NCBI GenBank assembly: GCA_016713665.1
Contig: JADJOR010000011.1
Coordinates: 124,001-188,000 of the forward strand
DNA from: Deltaproteobacteria bacterium
GTDB lineage: Bacteria > Myxococcota_A > UBA9160 > UBA4427
DNA: 64,000 nt
Reading direction: 5' to 3'
Below the pieces are notes generated by a model, which worked only from the letters and a program-made list of their open reading frames with translations, made no database searches and had not been told where the DNA came from. Each line of letters begins with the position of its first letter. Within the stretch, counting starts at the first letter, position 1. Both the position numbers and the translations under genes were made by a program. Positions 8,592 through 16,419 of the stretch are shown one piece after another.

Positions 8592-9751
8592 CAGTTCGCT
8601 CCTCCTTCAGACACGGATTTCGCGAGCGTGTTCGTCCCGGGCGCCGCCGGGATCCGCGGCGGGCCCGGTGCACGCAGTCGCAGGCCCTGGGCACGCAGCG
8701 CGTGCCAGACGCCGGCGAGACCGCGCGGAAAGAAGAGCACGACGACGATGAAGAGCCCGCCCATCGCGAGCAGCCAGAGCTCGGGCATCGTCTCGGAGAA
8801 GGTCGTCTTCGCCCAGTTGACGAGCAGCGTCCCGTAGACCGCGCCGAGCAGCGAGAGCCGCCCGCCGACCGCGGCGAAGATCACCATCTCGATCGAAGGC
8901 ACGATTCCGACGAAGGACGGCGACATGAAGCCGACCTGGAGCGTGAACATCGCGCCGCCCACCGCCGAGAGGGCCGCGGCCCAGCAGAACACGAAGATCT
9001 TGAAGTTCGCGACGTCGTAGCCCGAGAAGCGCACCCGATCCTCGCGATTGCGCATCGCGACCAGGATCCGACCGAGCTTGCTGCGCAGGATCGCCTGCGA
9101 GAGCACGACGGCGACGAGCAGCAGGATCACGTTGACGAAGTAGAGCACGAACTTCGCGTCGTCCGTGCGGATGTCCCAGCCCTTCAGGGTGCGCAGGTCG
9201 GTGATCCCGTTGACCCCGCCGATCAGTCCCTGCTGCCCGATGATCAGGATCGAGAGGATCGCGGCGACGGACTGGGTGATGATCGCGAAGTAGACTCCGC
9301 CGACCCGCCGCTTGAACATCGCGAAGGCGATCAGCGCCGCGAAGAGCGTCGGGACCGCGACGACCGCGACGATCGCGAAGCCGAGACTCTCGAAGGGCAC
9401 CCAGAACCAGGGCAGCTCGGTCAGCTGGTTCCAGTCCATGAAGTCCGGGATGCCCGGCGTAGACTGGATCGGCGTCGACTCCGGATCCGAGGCCTCGAGC
9501 TTGAGGAACATCGCGAGGCAGTAGCCGCCGAGCCCGAAGAAGACCCCCTGCCCGAGCGAGAGGATGCCGCCGTAGCCCCAGCAGAGGACCAGCCCGACCG
9601 CGACGAAGGCGTAGGTCAGGTACTTCCCGAAGAGATTCAGCTGGAAGACCTCGAGCGTCGCCGGCAGGACCGCCAGCAGCAGGAACGCGAGCCCGCCGAA
9701 GGCCAGCAGCTCTCCTCTCGAAGCCATTCCCGATCGACTCTCGGCCGGCAT
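8591..9751 (-). CDS. urtC: Urea/amide ABC transporter permease UrtC (copy 2)
   Basis: Inner-membrane permease of 386 residues with about ten hydrophobic segments. Diagnostic stretches include CWGYGGILSLGQGVFFGLGGY near residue 60, GLIGGVNGITDL and MRNREDRVRFSGYDV. Its start ATG 9751 follows urtB2 by 18 bases, and its stop overlaps the urtD start. It pairs with UrtB2 to form the channel. It is a paralogue of the gene truncated at the window's left edge. Confidence 0.93.
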   Translation of the reverse strand: MPAESRSGMASRGELLAFGGLAFLLLAVLPATLEVFQLNLFGKYLTYAFVAVGLVLCWGYGGILSLGQGVFFGLGGYCLAMFLKLEASDPESTPIQSTPGIPDFMDWNQLTELPWFWVPFESLGFAIVAVVAVPTLFAALIAFAMFKRRVGGVYFAIITQSVAAILSILIIGQQGLIGGVNGITDLRTLKGWDIRTDDAKFVLYFVNVILLLVAVVLSQAILRSKLGRILVAMRNREDRVRFSGYDVANFKIFVFCWAAALSAVGGAMFTLQVGFMSPSFVGIVPSIEMVIFAAVGGRLSLLGAVYGTLLVNWAKTTFSETMPELWLLAMGGLFIVVVLFFPRGLAGVWHALRAQGLRLRAPGPPRIPAAPGTNTLAKSVSEGGAN

Positions 9752-9769
9752 GCGATTCGCCTCCCCCGC

Positions 9770-10696
9770 CTAGGACCGGATCCGCAGGGACATGAGGCCC
9801 TGCGGTCGGATCATGAGGATCGTGACCACCGTGAGCAGCGTGAGGACCTTGGCCATCGAGCCGCTCAGGAAGAACTCGAGCGTCGATTGCGATTGCGAGA
9901 TGGCGAACGCGGACACGATCGTCCCGAGCAGGCTGTGGGCTCCGCCGAAGACGACGACCAGGAACGTGTCGACGATGTAGAGCTGGCCGGCGGTCGGTCC
10001 CGTCGAGCCGACCATCGTGAACGCGCTGCCGGCGATGCCGGCGATCCCGCAGCCGACGCCGAAGCTCATGCGGTCGATGCGTTCGGTATCGATCCCGACG
10101 GCCGCGGCCATCGTCCGGTTCTGGACCACCGCGCGCATCTGGGCGCCCCAGGCCGAGCGGTAGTTCCAGAGGTAGACCAGGCACGTGATGCCGAGGGTCA
10201 GCGCCATGACGAAGATGCCGTTGATCGGAACCTCGGTCGACTCGCCCAGGGCGAGCGATCCCATCATCCAGTCCGGGAGGCTCACGCCGACCTCACGCGC
10301 GCCGAAGATCGAGCGGAAGATCTGCTGGAGGATCAGCGAGAGCCCCCAGGTCGCGAGCAGCGTGTCGAGGGGACGCTTGTAGAGATGGCGGATGAGGAGC
10401 CACTCGACGACGACCCCGAGCGTCGCGGAGGCCAGGAATGCGGCCAGCATCGCGACGAAGAAGTAGCCGGGGAACAGGGCGGGGAGACTCTCGGAGAAGA
10501 AGTTCGAGCAGAGATAGGTCACGTAGGCGCCCAGGATCATGAACTCGCCGTGCGCCATGTTGATCACGCCCATCTGCCCGAAGATGATCGCGAGTCCCAG
10601 CGCCATCATGACCAGAACCGAGAACAGGATCAGACCGGCGAACCCCTGCATCACGAAGATCGAGCCCAGCTCGGCCCACGTATACCCTTCGAACAT
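9770..10696 (-). CDS. urtB: Urea/amide ABC transporter permease UrtB (copy 2), short form
   Basis: A 308-residue LivH-type permease beginning directly with the membrane domain (MFEGYTWAELGSIFVMQGFAG). It has the motifs QMGVINMAHGEFMILGAY, LDTLLATWGLSLILQQ and VVFGGAHSLLGTI. It lacks the roughly 260-residue N-terminal extension of the UrtB at 228-1913. The short form resembles the FmdE-type permease of amide transporters, consistent with linkage to fmdAB. It is separated from urtA2 by 114 bases containing a 16-bp hairpin. Confidence 0.92.
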   Translation of the reverse strand: MFEGYTWAELGSIFVMQGFAGLILFSVLVMMALGLAIIFGQMGVINMAHGEFMILGAYVTYLCSNFFSESLPALFPGYFFVAMLAAFLASATLGVVVEWLLIRHLYKRPLDTLLATWGLSLILQQIFRSIFGAREVGVSLPDWMMGSLALGESTEVPINGIFVMALTLGITCLVYLWNYRSAWGAQMRAVVQNRTMAAAVGIDTERIDRMSFGVGCGIAGIAGSAFTMVGSTGPTAGQLYIVDTFLVVVFGGAHSLLGTIVSAFAISQSQSTLEFFLSGSMAKVLTLLTVVTILMIRPQGLMSLRIRS

Positions 10697-10765
10697 GCTC
10701 CACCTCCGATTTCGCTTCGACTTCGTTCCGACTTCGAGAGCGATCCCCGCCCTGCGCAGGTCGCT

Positions 10766-10803
10766 TCGCTCGCGGCCGCGAGCGCCGTCGCGGCCGCGAG
10801 CGA
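10766..10803 (-). other. Perfect 16-bp GC hairpin downstream of urtA2
   Basis: Arms 10766-10781 and 10788-10803 are exact reverse complements around a 6-base loop, starting seven bases after the urtA2 stop. No U-tract follows. Position and form match the hairpin after urtA1. A likely role is 3'-end protection of the abundant binding-protein mRNA, or attenuation before the permease genes. Confidence 0.65.
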
Positions 10804-10810
10804 CCGGCGA

Positions 10811-12052
10811 CTACTGGTATCCCTTCGGAAACGGATCGGGCTCCATCAGCTCCTTGGTCTCGAAGATCAGCTTGTACTGACCGTCGGCCTGGGCGAGGCC
10901 GATGCGGGTCTTGCTCCAGAGATGATGGTTCTCGTGGATCCGGACGTAGCCCTCGGGCGCCGTCTTCAGCTCGATGCCGGGCGACGCCTTGCGCACCGCC
11001 GGAATGTCGAAGCTGCCCGCCTTCTCGACCGCCGCCTTCCACAGCCAGGGGCCGAGGTAGGCCGCCTGCGTGACGTCGCCGATCACGATGTCCTTGCCCC
11101 ACATCGCCTTGAAGGCTTCGACGAACTTCTTGTTGTTCTCGTTGGGCAGGCTCTGGAAGTACTTCATCGCGGCGTAGGCCCCGACGATGTTCTCGCCGCC
11201 GATGCCCCGGATCTCGTCCTCGGTCACGCTGATGGTCAGCAGCGTCCACTTGCCCGACGCGAGATCGATGCCGGCCGCCTTGAGCTGCTTGTAGAAGGCG
11301 ACGTTGCTGCCGCCGACGACGATCGCGTAGATGACGTCGGGCTTCTTCAGCTTGATCTTGTTGATGAGCGAGTTGAACTGGGTATGGCCGAGCGGGTAGT
11401 ACTCCTCGCCGACGACCGTGAGGCCGAGCTTCTCGATGTGCTTGCGCGCGATCTTGTTGGACGTGCGCGGCCAGATGTAGTCGGAGCCGAGCAGGTAGAA
11501 GGTCTTGGCGCCCTTCTCCTTCACGACCCAGTCGATCCCGGCGATGATCTGCTGCGTGGCCTCCTGGCCCGTGTAGATCACGTTCGGCGACTGCTCGAGG
11601 CCCTCGTAGAAGGTCGGGTAGTAGAGCATGCCGTCGTACTGCTCGAAGACGGGCAGAACGGCCTTGCGCGAGGCCGACGTCCAGCAGCCGAAGACCGCGG
11701 CGACCTTGTCCTTCACGAGCAGCTTGCGCGACTTCTCGGCGAAGGTCGGCCAGTCGGAGGCGCCGTCTTCCTGGATGACCTCGATCTTCCGACCCAGAAC
11801 GCCGCCCATGTCGTTGATCTGCTTGATCGCGAGCTTCTCGGCCTGGACCGAGCCCGTCTCGCTGATCGCCATCGTCCCCGTGACGGAATGGAGGATCCCG
11901 ACGGTCACCGTCGTGTCCGTGACCGCGAGACCGGTCGTATTCACCTTCGCGGTCTCCGGCGCCGCCTGCGCGACCGAGGTCGCCAGGGCGGCCAGCACCA
12001 GGGCGATCCCCGCCCTCGCTCCGGATCGCGTCTTCTCGAGCTTCTTCATCAT
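10811..12052 (-). CDS. urtA: Urea/short-amide ABC transporter substrate-binding protein (UrtA/FmdD-like, copy 2)
   Basis: Periplasmic binding protein of 413 residues with a signal peptide (GIALVLAALATSVAQA). The mature region has TVGILHSVTGTMAISETG, VFGCWTSASRKAVLPVFEQY, LYYPTFYEGLEQSPNVIYTG and HENHHLWSKTRIG, all UrtA/FmdD signatures. It shares the fold and many motifs with the protein at 2049-3338 but differs throughout. As the first gene of the operon that also encodes formamidase, it is a good candidate for a formamide/acetamide-preferring receptor, as FmdD is in Methylophilus. ATG 12052 follows a sigma-54 promoter at 12149-12164 by about 85 bases of leader. Confidence 0.92.
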   Translation of the reverse strand: MMKKLEKTRSGARAGIALVLAALATSVAQAAPETAKVNTTGLAVTDTTVTVGILHSVTGTMAISETGSVQAEKLAIKQINDMGGVLGRKIEVIQEDGASDWPTFAEKSRKLLVKDKVAAVFGCWTSASRKAVLPVFEQYDGMLYYPTFYEGLEQSPNVIYTGQEATQQIIAGIDWVVKEKGAKTFYLLGSDYIWPRTSNKIARKHIEKLGLTVVGEEYYPLGHTQFNSLINKIKLKKPDVIYAIVVGGSNVAFYKQLKAAGIDLASGKWTLLTISVTEDEIRGIGGENIVGAYAAMKYFQSLPNENNKKFVEAFKAMWGKDIVIGDVTQAAYLGPWLWKAAVEKAGSFDIPAVRKASPGIELKTAPEGYVRIHENHHLWSKTRIGLAQADGQYKLIFETKELMEPDPFPKGYQ

Positions 12053-12405
12053 CGTGGGCTCCGTTCTCCCCGCCGATTCTGCTCGTCGTGCGAGCGATCG
12101 GGCCTAGTTGTTAGTCGGCGATCTACTTCGGGCGTCGAAGATCGGGAGTGCAACGGCCATGCCACGGGCGAGCCGGCGCGGCCCGAGCGCGCCGATCGCG
12201 ACACGCGTGGGCCGGATGCGAGCGGGCCCCGCTCGAATCGGCTCAGCTGGGTGCATGAATGCCTCACGCGCGAAGGTCGACGTCGCGAGCCAGTGCCGCA
12301 CGGGGCGGCAGCGCGAGCCCAGGGCGGGGGTAGTCGACGAGATGCGCGCGCGGGCTGACCGGGCGGCGGCCGCTGTGGCAGTCTTCGCGACGACTCGGAG
12401 ATCCG
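12053..12405. other. 353-bp divergent regulatory region between the fmd/urt2 and urease operons
   Basis: It separates urtA2 (minus) from ureD (plus). It holds the sigma-54 promoter at 12149-12164 pointing left. I found no matching -24/-12 element pointing right, so urease may use a sigma-70-type promoter or an initiation site I cannot recognise. Shared enhancer sites for both directions are possible but not seen. Confidence 0.6.
12149..12164 (-). promoter_or_regulatory. Sigma-54 promoter of the urtA2-urtBCDE-fmdAB operon
   Basis: The minus strand reads TGGCATGGCCGTTGCA, matching the RpoN consensus with GG-N10-GC spacing and one permitted C-to-T change in the -24 box. Transcription would begin near 12138, leaving an 85-base leader. 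Nitrogen-limitation control through an NtrC-like activator is the natural reading. Confidence 0.8.
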
Positions 12406-13323
12406 TTGCCCGCCTCGCCTCTCCCGCCGCTCGAGCCGTCCTCGGAGACGGAATCCGTTTCGCGTCCGTGCGACGCGACGTCGCGCGTTCCGGCGTCCTT
12501 CGCGCGTTTCCGCGCGCACAGCCGCGTCGGGTTCGCCGGCGTAGAGAGCCGCCTCGACGGGCTCCGACAGGAATCGCCGATCCGCTTCCTGCATCCGGAC
12601 GTCGAGCCGGGCGAGGTCCGCACGTCGGTGATCGCGAATACGGCGGGCGGGGTCGTCGGCGGCGATCGGCTCGCCTGCTCGGTCATGGCCCGCGACGAAG
12701 CGAGGATCCTCGTCACGGGGCAGGCGGCGGAGAAGATCTACCGATCCGCCGGCGAGGTCGCCGAGCTCGATTTCGCGTTCACGAGCCGGGGCGGCGCCGT
12801 ACTCGAGGTGTTGCCGCAGGGGACGATCCTCTTCGAGGGCTCGAAGCTCGATCGGCGGACCGTGCTCGAGACGGCGGAGGGCGGCGTCCTGCTCTACGGC
12901 GAGCTGCTGCATTTCGGGCGCGTCGCGATGGGCGAGCCGTATCGGACCGGCCGCTTGAACGACCGGACCGAGATCCGGGTCGACGGACGTCTCGTCCTGG
13001 TCGACGTCCTGCGGCTCGCCGAAGACACCGCCTCGGCGATGGCCTCGCGCGCGGGGCTCGCCGGCGCGCGCTGCGCCGGCGTCGCGTATCTCGTGCATCC
13101 GGACGCGGCCCGCTTCGTAGGCGGGGTGCGCGAGGCGCTCGAGCTCGAGGCGACGCGCGCAGTGCGCGCGAGCGCGGGCTGCTTCGACGCTGGACCGCTC
13201 GTCGTGCGCTGGCTCGCCGAAGACGGCGCCGCGCTGCGCCGCTCCTTTGGCTCGATCTGGGCACACCTGCGCAGTCGCGTGCTCGACCGTCCTGCGCGAC
13301 TGCCGAGAATCTGGTCGATCTGA
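12406..13323 (+). CDS. ureD: Urease accessory protein UreD (UreH)
   Basis: Urease maturation chaperone of about 305 residues that docks on the apo-urease and recruits UreF/UreG. The conserved core is HPDVEPGEVRTSVIANTAGGVVGGDRL near residue 63, then LVTGQAAEKIYRSAG and GELLHFGRVAMGEPY. I used the TTG start at 12406 because CGGAG sits about five bases upstream. The first 30 residues are low in conservation and the true start could be slightly later. It is the first gene of the urease operon, transcribed away from the amide operon. Confidence 0.85.
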   Translation: MPASPLPPLEPSSETESVSRPCDATSRVPASFARFRAHSRVGFAGVESRLDGLRQESPIRFLHPDVEPGEVRTSVIANTAGGVVGGDRLACSVMARDEARILVTGQAAEKIYRSAGEVAELDFAFTSRGGAVLEVLPQGTILFEGSKLDRRTVLETAEGGVLLYGELLHFGRVAMGEPYRTGRLNDRTEIRVDGRLVLVDVLRLAEDTASAMASRAGLAGARCAGVAYLVHPDAARFVGGVREALELEATRAVRASAGCFDAGPLVVRWLAEDGAALRRSFGSIWAHLRSRVLDRPARLPRIWSI

Positions 13324-13427
13324 TCCGCAGGGTCGGCTAACCATCCGCGAGTGGGCGTTCGCGCGGAGAGCGCCGCTTCTCGGCGCGAAGGGCCGAGCGA
13401 ACGCGATCGAAGGCGAGGACCCGGTCG

Positions 13428-13730
13428 ATGAATCTCAGTGCGCGGGAGAAGGACAAGCTGCTCGTCTCGATGGCCGCGATGGTGGCGCGGCGTCGGCGCG
13501 AGCGGGGCGTCAAGCTCAACTATCCGGAGGCCGTCGCATTGATCACGGACTTCGTCATCGAGGGGGCGCGCGACGGGCGCAGCGTCGCCGATCTGATGGA
13601 GAGCGGCGCGCAGGTGATCGGCCGGGACGAGGTCATGGAAGGCATCGACGAGATGCTCGACGAGGTCCAGGTCGAGGCGACCTTCCCGGACGGCACGAAG
13701 CTCGTCACCGTCCATCGCCCGATCCGATGA
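13428..13730 (+). CDS. ureA: Urease gamma subunit UreA
   Basis: The 100-residue small structural subunit of urease. MNLSAREKDKLLVSMAAMVARRRRERG and LNYPEAVALI are classic, and the C-terminus VEATFPDGTKLVTVHRPI is conserved. A CGAGGA ribosome site lies upstream. Its stop overlaps an upstream-frame ATG (ATGA) of the following ureBC frame. The gene is separate from beta, unlike the gamma-beta fusions of Helicobacter and some actinobacteria. Confidence 0.96.
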   Translation: MNLSAREKDKLLVSMAAMVARRRRERGVKLNYPEAVALITDFVIEGARDGRSVADLMESGAQVIGRDEVMEGIDEMLDEVQVEATFPDGTKLVTVHRPIR

Positions 13731-13765
13731 CGAGACCAGAGCGCGCAGGACGCGCGGGAGAAGCG

Positions 13766-15814
13766 ATGCGACCCGGTGAGATCCTGGCCCAGGAAGGCGA
13801 GATCGTCCTGAACGAAGGCGCCCCGCGGATCGTGCTGCGGGTCGCGAATACGGGCGATCGGCCGATCCAGGTCGGCAGCCACTACCACTTCGCCGAGACG
13901 AATTCGGCCCTCGCCTTCGACCGCGAGGCGGCGCTCGGACGGCGGCTCGACATCCCCTCCGGCAGCGCCGTCCGCTTCGAGCCCGGCCAGGAGCGCGAGG
14001 TCGTGCTCGTGCCCTACGGCGGCGAGCAGCGCGTGATCGGATTCCAGGGCCGCGTCATGGACCGCGTGACGCCGGGCCGGGTCGGGACCGCGCGCTCCGC
14101 CGCGGCCGCGACCATGAGCCGACAGGCCTATGCGCGCATGTTCGGCCCGACGGTCGGCGACCGCATCCGGCTCGCGGACACGGAGCTCCTGATCGAGGTC
14201 GAAAAGGACTACACGCGCTACGGCGACGAGGTCAAGTTCGGCGGCGGCAAGGTCATTCGCGACGGGATGGGCCAGGGCCAGGCGACGCGCGCCGAGGGCG
14301 CCGTCGATACGGTGATCACGAACGCCGTGATCCTCGACTGGAGCGGCATCGTCAAGGCGGACATCGGCCTGCGCGACGGCCGCATCGTCGGCATCGGCAA
14401 GGCCGGCAATCCCGACGTCCAGTCCGGCGTCGATCTCGTGATCGGCCCCGGAACCGAGGTCATCGCCGGCGAGGGCAAGATCGTGACCGCCGGCGGGATC
14501 GACGTCCACATCCACTTCATCTGCCCGCAGCAGATCGACGAAGCCCTCGCCTCCGGCGTGACGACGATGATGGGCGGGGGCACCGGCCCCGCGACCGGCA
14601 CCAACGCCACGACCTGCACCCCCGGCCCCTGGCACCTCGAGCGCATGCTCCAGGCCGCCGACGGCTTCCCGCTCAATCTCGGCTTCTTCGGCAAGGGCAA
14701 CGCGTCGCTGCCCCACGCGCTGGTCGAGCAGATCGCGGCCGGCGCCTGCGGGCTCAAGCTCCACGAGGACTGGGGCACGACGCCCTCCGCGATCGACTGC
14801 TGCCTCTCGGTCGCCGACGACCACGACGTCCAGGTCATGATCCATACCGACACGCTCAACGAATCGGGCTTCGTCGAAGACTCGATCGCCGCCTTCAAGG
14901 GCCGCACGATCCACGCCTTCCACACGGAGGGCGCCGGCGGCGGCCATGCTCCCGACATCATCCGCGTCTGCGGCGAAGCGAACGTGCTGCCCTCCTCGAC
15001 GAATCCGACCCGACCCTTCACCGTCAACACCGTCGACGAGCACCTCGACATGCTGATGGTCTGCCACCATCTCGACCCGCGGATCCCCGAGGACGTCGCC
15101 TTCGCCGAGAGTCGGATCCGCAAGGAGACGATCGCCGCCGAGGACATCCTGCACGACATCGGCGCCTTCTCGATCATGGCGTCGGACAGCCAGGCGATGG
15201 GCCGCGTCGGCGAGGTCGTGCTGCGGACCTGGCAGACGGCGGACAAGATGCGCCGGCAGTTCGGCCGGCTCGAGGCGGAGCGCGGGGCGAACGACAACCT
15301 GCGCGCCCGGCGCTACGTCGCGAAGTACACGATCAATCCCGCGATCGCCCAGGGCATCTCGAGCCACGTCGGGTCGGTCGAGGTCGGCAAGCGGGCGGAC
15401 CTCGTCCTCTGGTCGCCGGCCTTCTTCGGCGTGAAGCCCGATCTCGTGCTCGTGGGCGGCATGATCGCCTCGGCCGCGATGGGCGATCCGAACGCATCGA
15501 TCCCGACGCCGCAGCCGGTCCACCAGCGGCCGATGTTCGGCGCCTTCGGTCGCGCGCGGACGGCCTCGTCGCTCGTCTTCGTGAGTCAGGCCGCCCATGC
15601 CGCGGGCCTCGGCGCGCGACTCGGCCTCGCCAAGGCGACGGCGCCGGTCTCGAATACCCGCGGCGGCATCTCGAAGCTCGCGCTCAAGCTGAACGATCTG
15701 CTGCCCGTGATCCGCGTCGACCCCGAGACCTACGAGGTCCGCGCGGACGGGCGTCTCCTCACCTGCGAGCCCGCGCGCGTCCTGGCCATGGCGCAGCGCT
15801 ACTTCCTGTTCTGA
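13766..15814 (+). CDS. ureBC: Fused urease beta-alpha subunit (UreB-UreC)
   Basis: One uninterrupted 682-residue frame encodes beta then alpha urease. Residues 1 to about 105 are UreB (MRPGEILAQEGEIVLNEGAP, QVGSHYHFAETN). A linker of about a dozen residues rich in Ala/Arg leads to residue 117, where UreC begins (MSRQAYARMFGPTVGDRIRL). Active-site residues are all present: His248 and His250 (HIHF), carbamylated Lys331 (GLKLHEDWG), His360, His386, flap Cys433-His434, and Asp474. ATG 13766 has GGGAGA upstream. ATG 13727 overlapping the ureA stop is an alternative. No ribosome site precedes the internal Met117, which supports a true fusion. It should form the nickel enzyme hydrolysing urea to ammonia and carbamate. 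Confidence 0.93.
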   Translation: MRPGEILAQEGEIVLNEGAPRIVLRVANTGDRPIQVGSHYHFAETNSALAFDREAALGRRLDIPSGSAVRFEPGQEREVVLVPYGGEQRVIGFQGRVMDRVTPGRVGTARSAAAATMSRQAYARMFGPTVGDRIRLADTELLIEVEKDYTRYGDEVKFGGGKVIRDGMGQGQATRAEGAVDTVITNAVILDWSGIVKADIGLRDGRIVGIGKAGNPDVQSGVDLVIGPGTEVIAGEGKIVTAGGIDVHIHFICPQQIDEALASGVTTMMGGGTGPATGTNATTCTPGPWHLERMLQAADGFPLNLGFFGKGNASLPHALVEQIAAGACGLKLHEDWGTTPSAIDCCLSVADDHDVQVMIHTDTLNESGFVEDSIAAFKGRTIHAFHTEGAGGGHAPDIIRVCGEANVLPSSTNPTRPFTVNTVDEHLDMLMVCHHLDPRIPEDVAFAESRIRKETIAAEDILHDIGAFSIMASDSQAMGRVGEVVLRTWQTADKMRRQFGRLEAERGANDNLRARRYVAKYTINPAIAQGISSHVGSVEVGKRADLVLWSPAFFGVKPDLVLVGGMIASAAMGDPNASIPTPQPVHQRPMFGAFGRARTASSLVFVSQAAHAAGLGARLGLAKATAPVSNTRGGISKLALKLNDLLPVIRVDPETYEVRADGRLLTCEPARVLAMAQRYFLF

Positions 15815-16419
15815 TGCGCCGCCTGGTCCGCGCAGCCCCCGCTGGAGACTGGCCGTCGAGCGCGGCGGTCGCGACGGTGACCCTCGACTTCGACGCGCGC
15901 CATCGGCGGCGCATCCGGATCGACCTCGACGGCGGGGGCGGCGAGGCGCTGCTCGACCTCGAGCGCGCGGTCGCGCTGGCGGCGGGCGACGGGCTGCAGG
16001 CGGAGAGCGGCGAATGGGTCGCGGTCGTGGCGGCGCCCGAGCCGGTGCTCGAGATCGAGGCGGCCGACGCCCGATTGCGGATGCGCCTCGCCTGGCATCT
16101 CGGCAACCGGCACGTGCCCGCCGAGATCACCGCCGACGGGATCCGGATCCGCCCCGACCACGTGCTGCGCGCGATGCTCGAGCAGCTCGGGGCCCGCGTC
16201 CGCGAAGCCCACGCGGCCTTCCAGCCCGAGGGCGGCGCCTACGCCGAGACCCGCCGCGCCCACGTGCACGCCCACGGCGAGGCGGCTCCCGGCGAGCACG
16301 CCGATGCCCATGCCCATGCCCATGCCGACGCGCATTCCCATGCCCAGGCGCACGCGCATCCGCCGGGCGAGCCCCACTCGCATGCCCACGCCCCCGATCC
16401 GGAGCGAAGGCATGCCTAG
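15814..16419 (+). CDS. ureE: Urease nickel metallochaperone UreE with His-rich tail
   Basis: A 201-residue UreE that delivers nickel during urease maturation. The N-terminal half is the peptide-binding domain. The metal-binding domain contains WHLGNRHVPAEI near residue 95 and ends around residue 150. The last 50 residues form a tail of His-Ala and His-Ser repeats (AHAHAHADAHSHAQAHAHP) with about 18 histidines, a nickel reservoir in other UreE proteins. The ATG shares one base with the ureBC stop, and the stop overlaps ureF by eight bases. The tail's DNA is a short-unit repeat (GCCCAT) prone to length change. Confidence 0.93.
   Translation: MRRLVRAAPAGDWPSSAAVATVTLDFDARHRRRIRIDLDGGGGEALLDLERAVALAAGDGLQAESGEWVAVVAAPEPVLEIEAADARLRMRLAWHLGNRHVPAEITADGIRIRPDHVLRAMLEQLGARVREAHAAFQPEGGAYAETRRAHVHAHGEAAPGEHADAHAHAHADAHSHAQAHAHPPGEPHSHAHAPDPERRHA

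Noticed and set aside
12166..12405. Sigma-54 promoter for ureD on the plus strand
   Set aside because: TGGCAG near 12375 lacks the -12 TTGC at correct spacing, and no other candidate was found.
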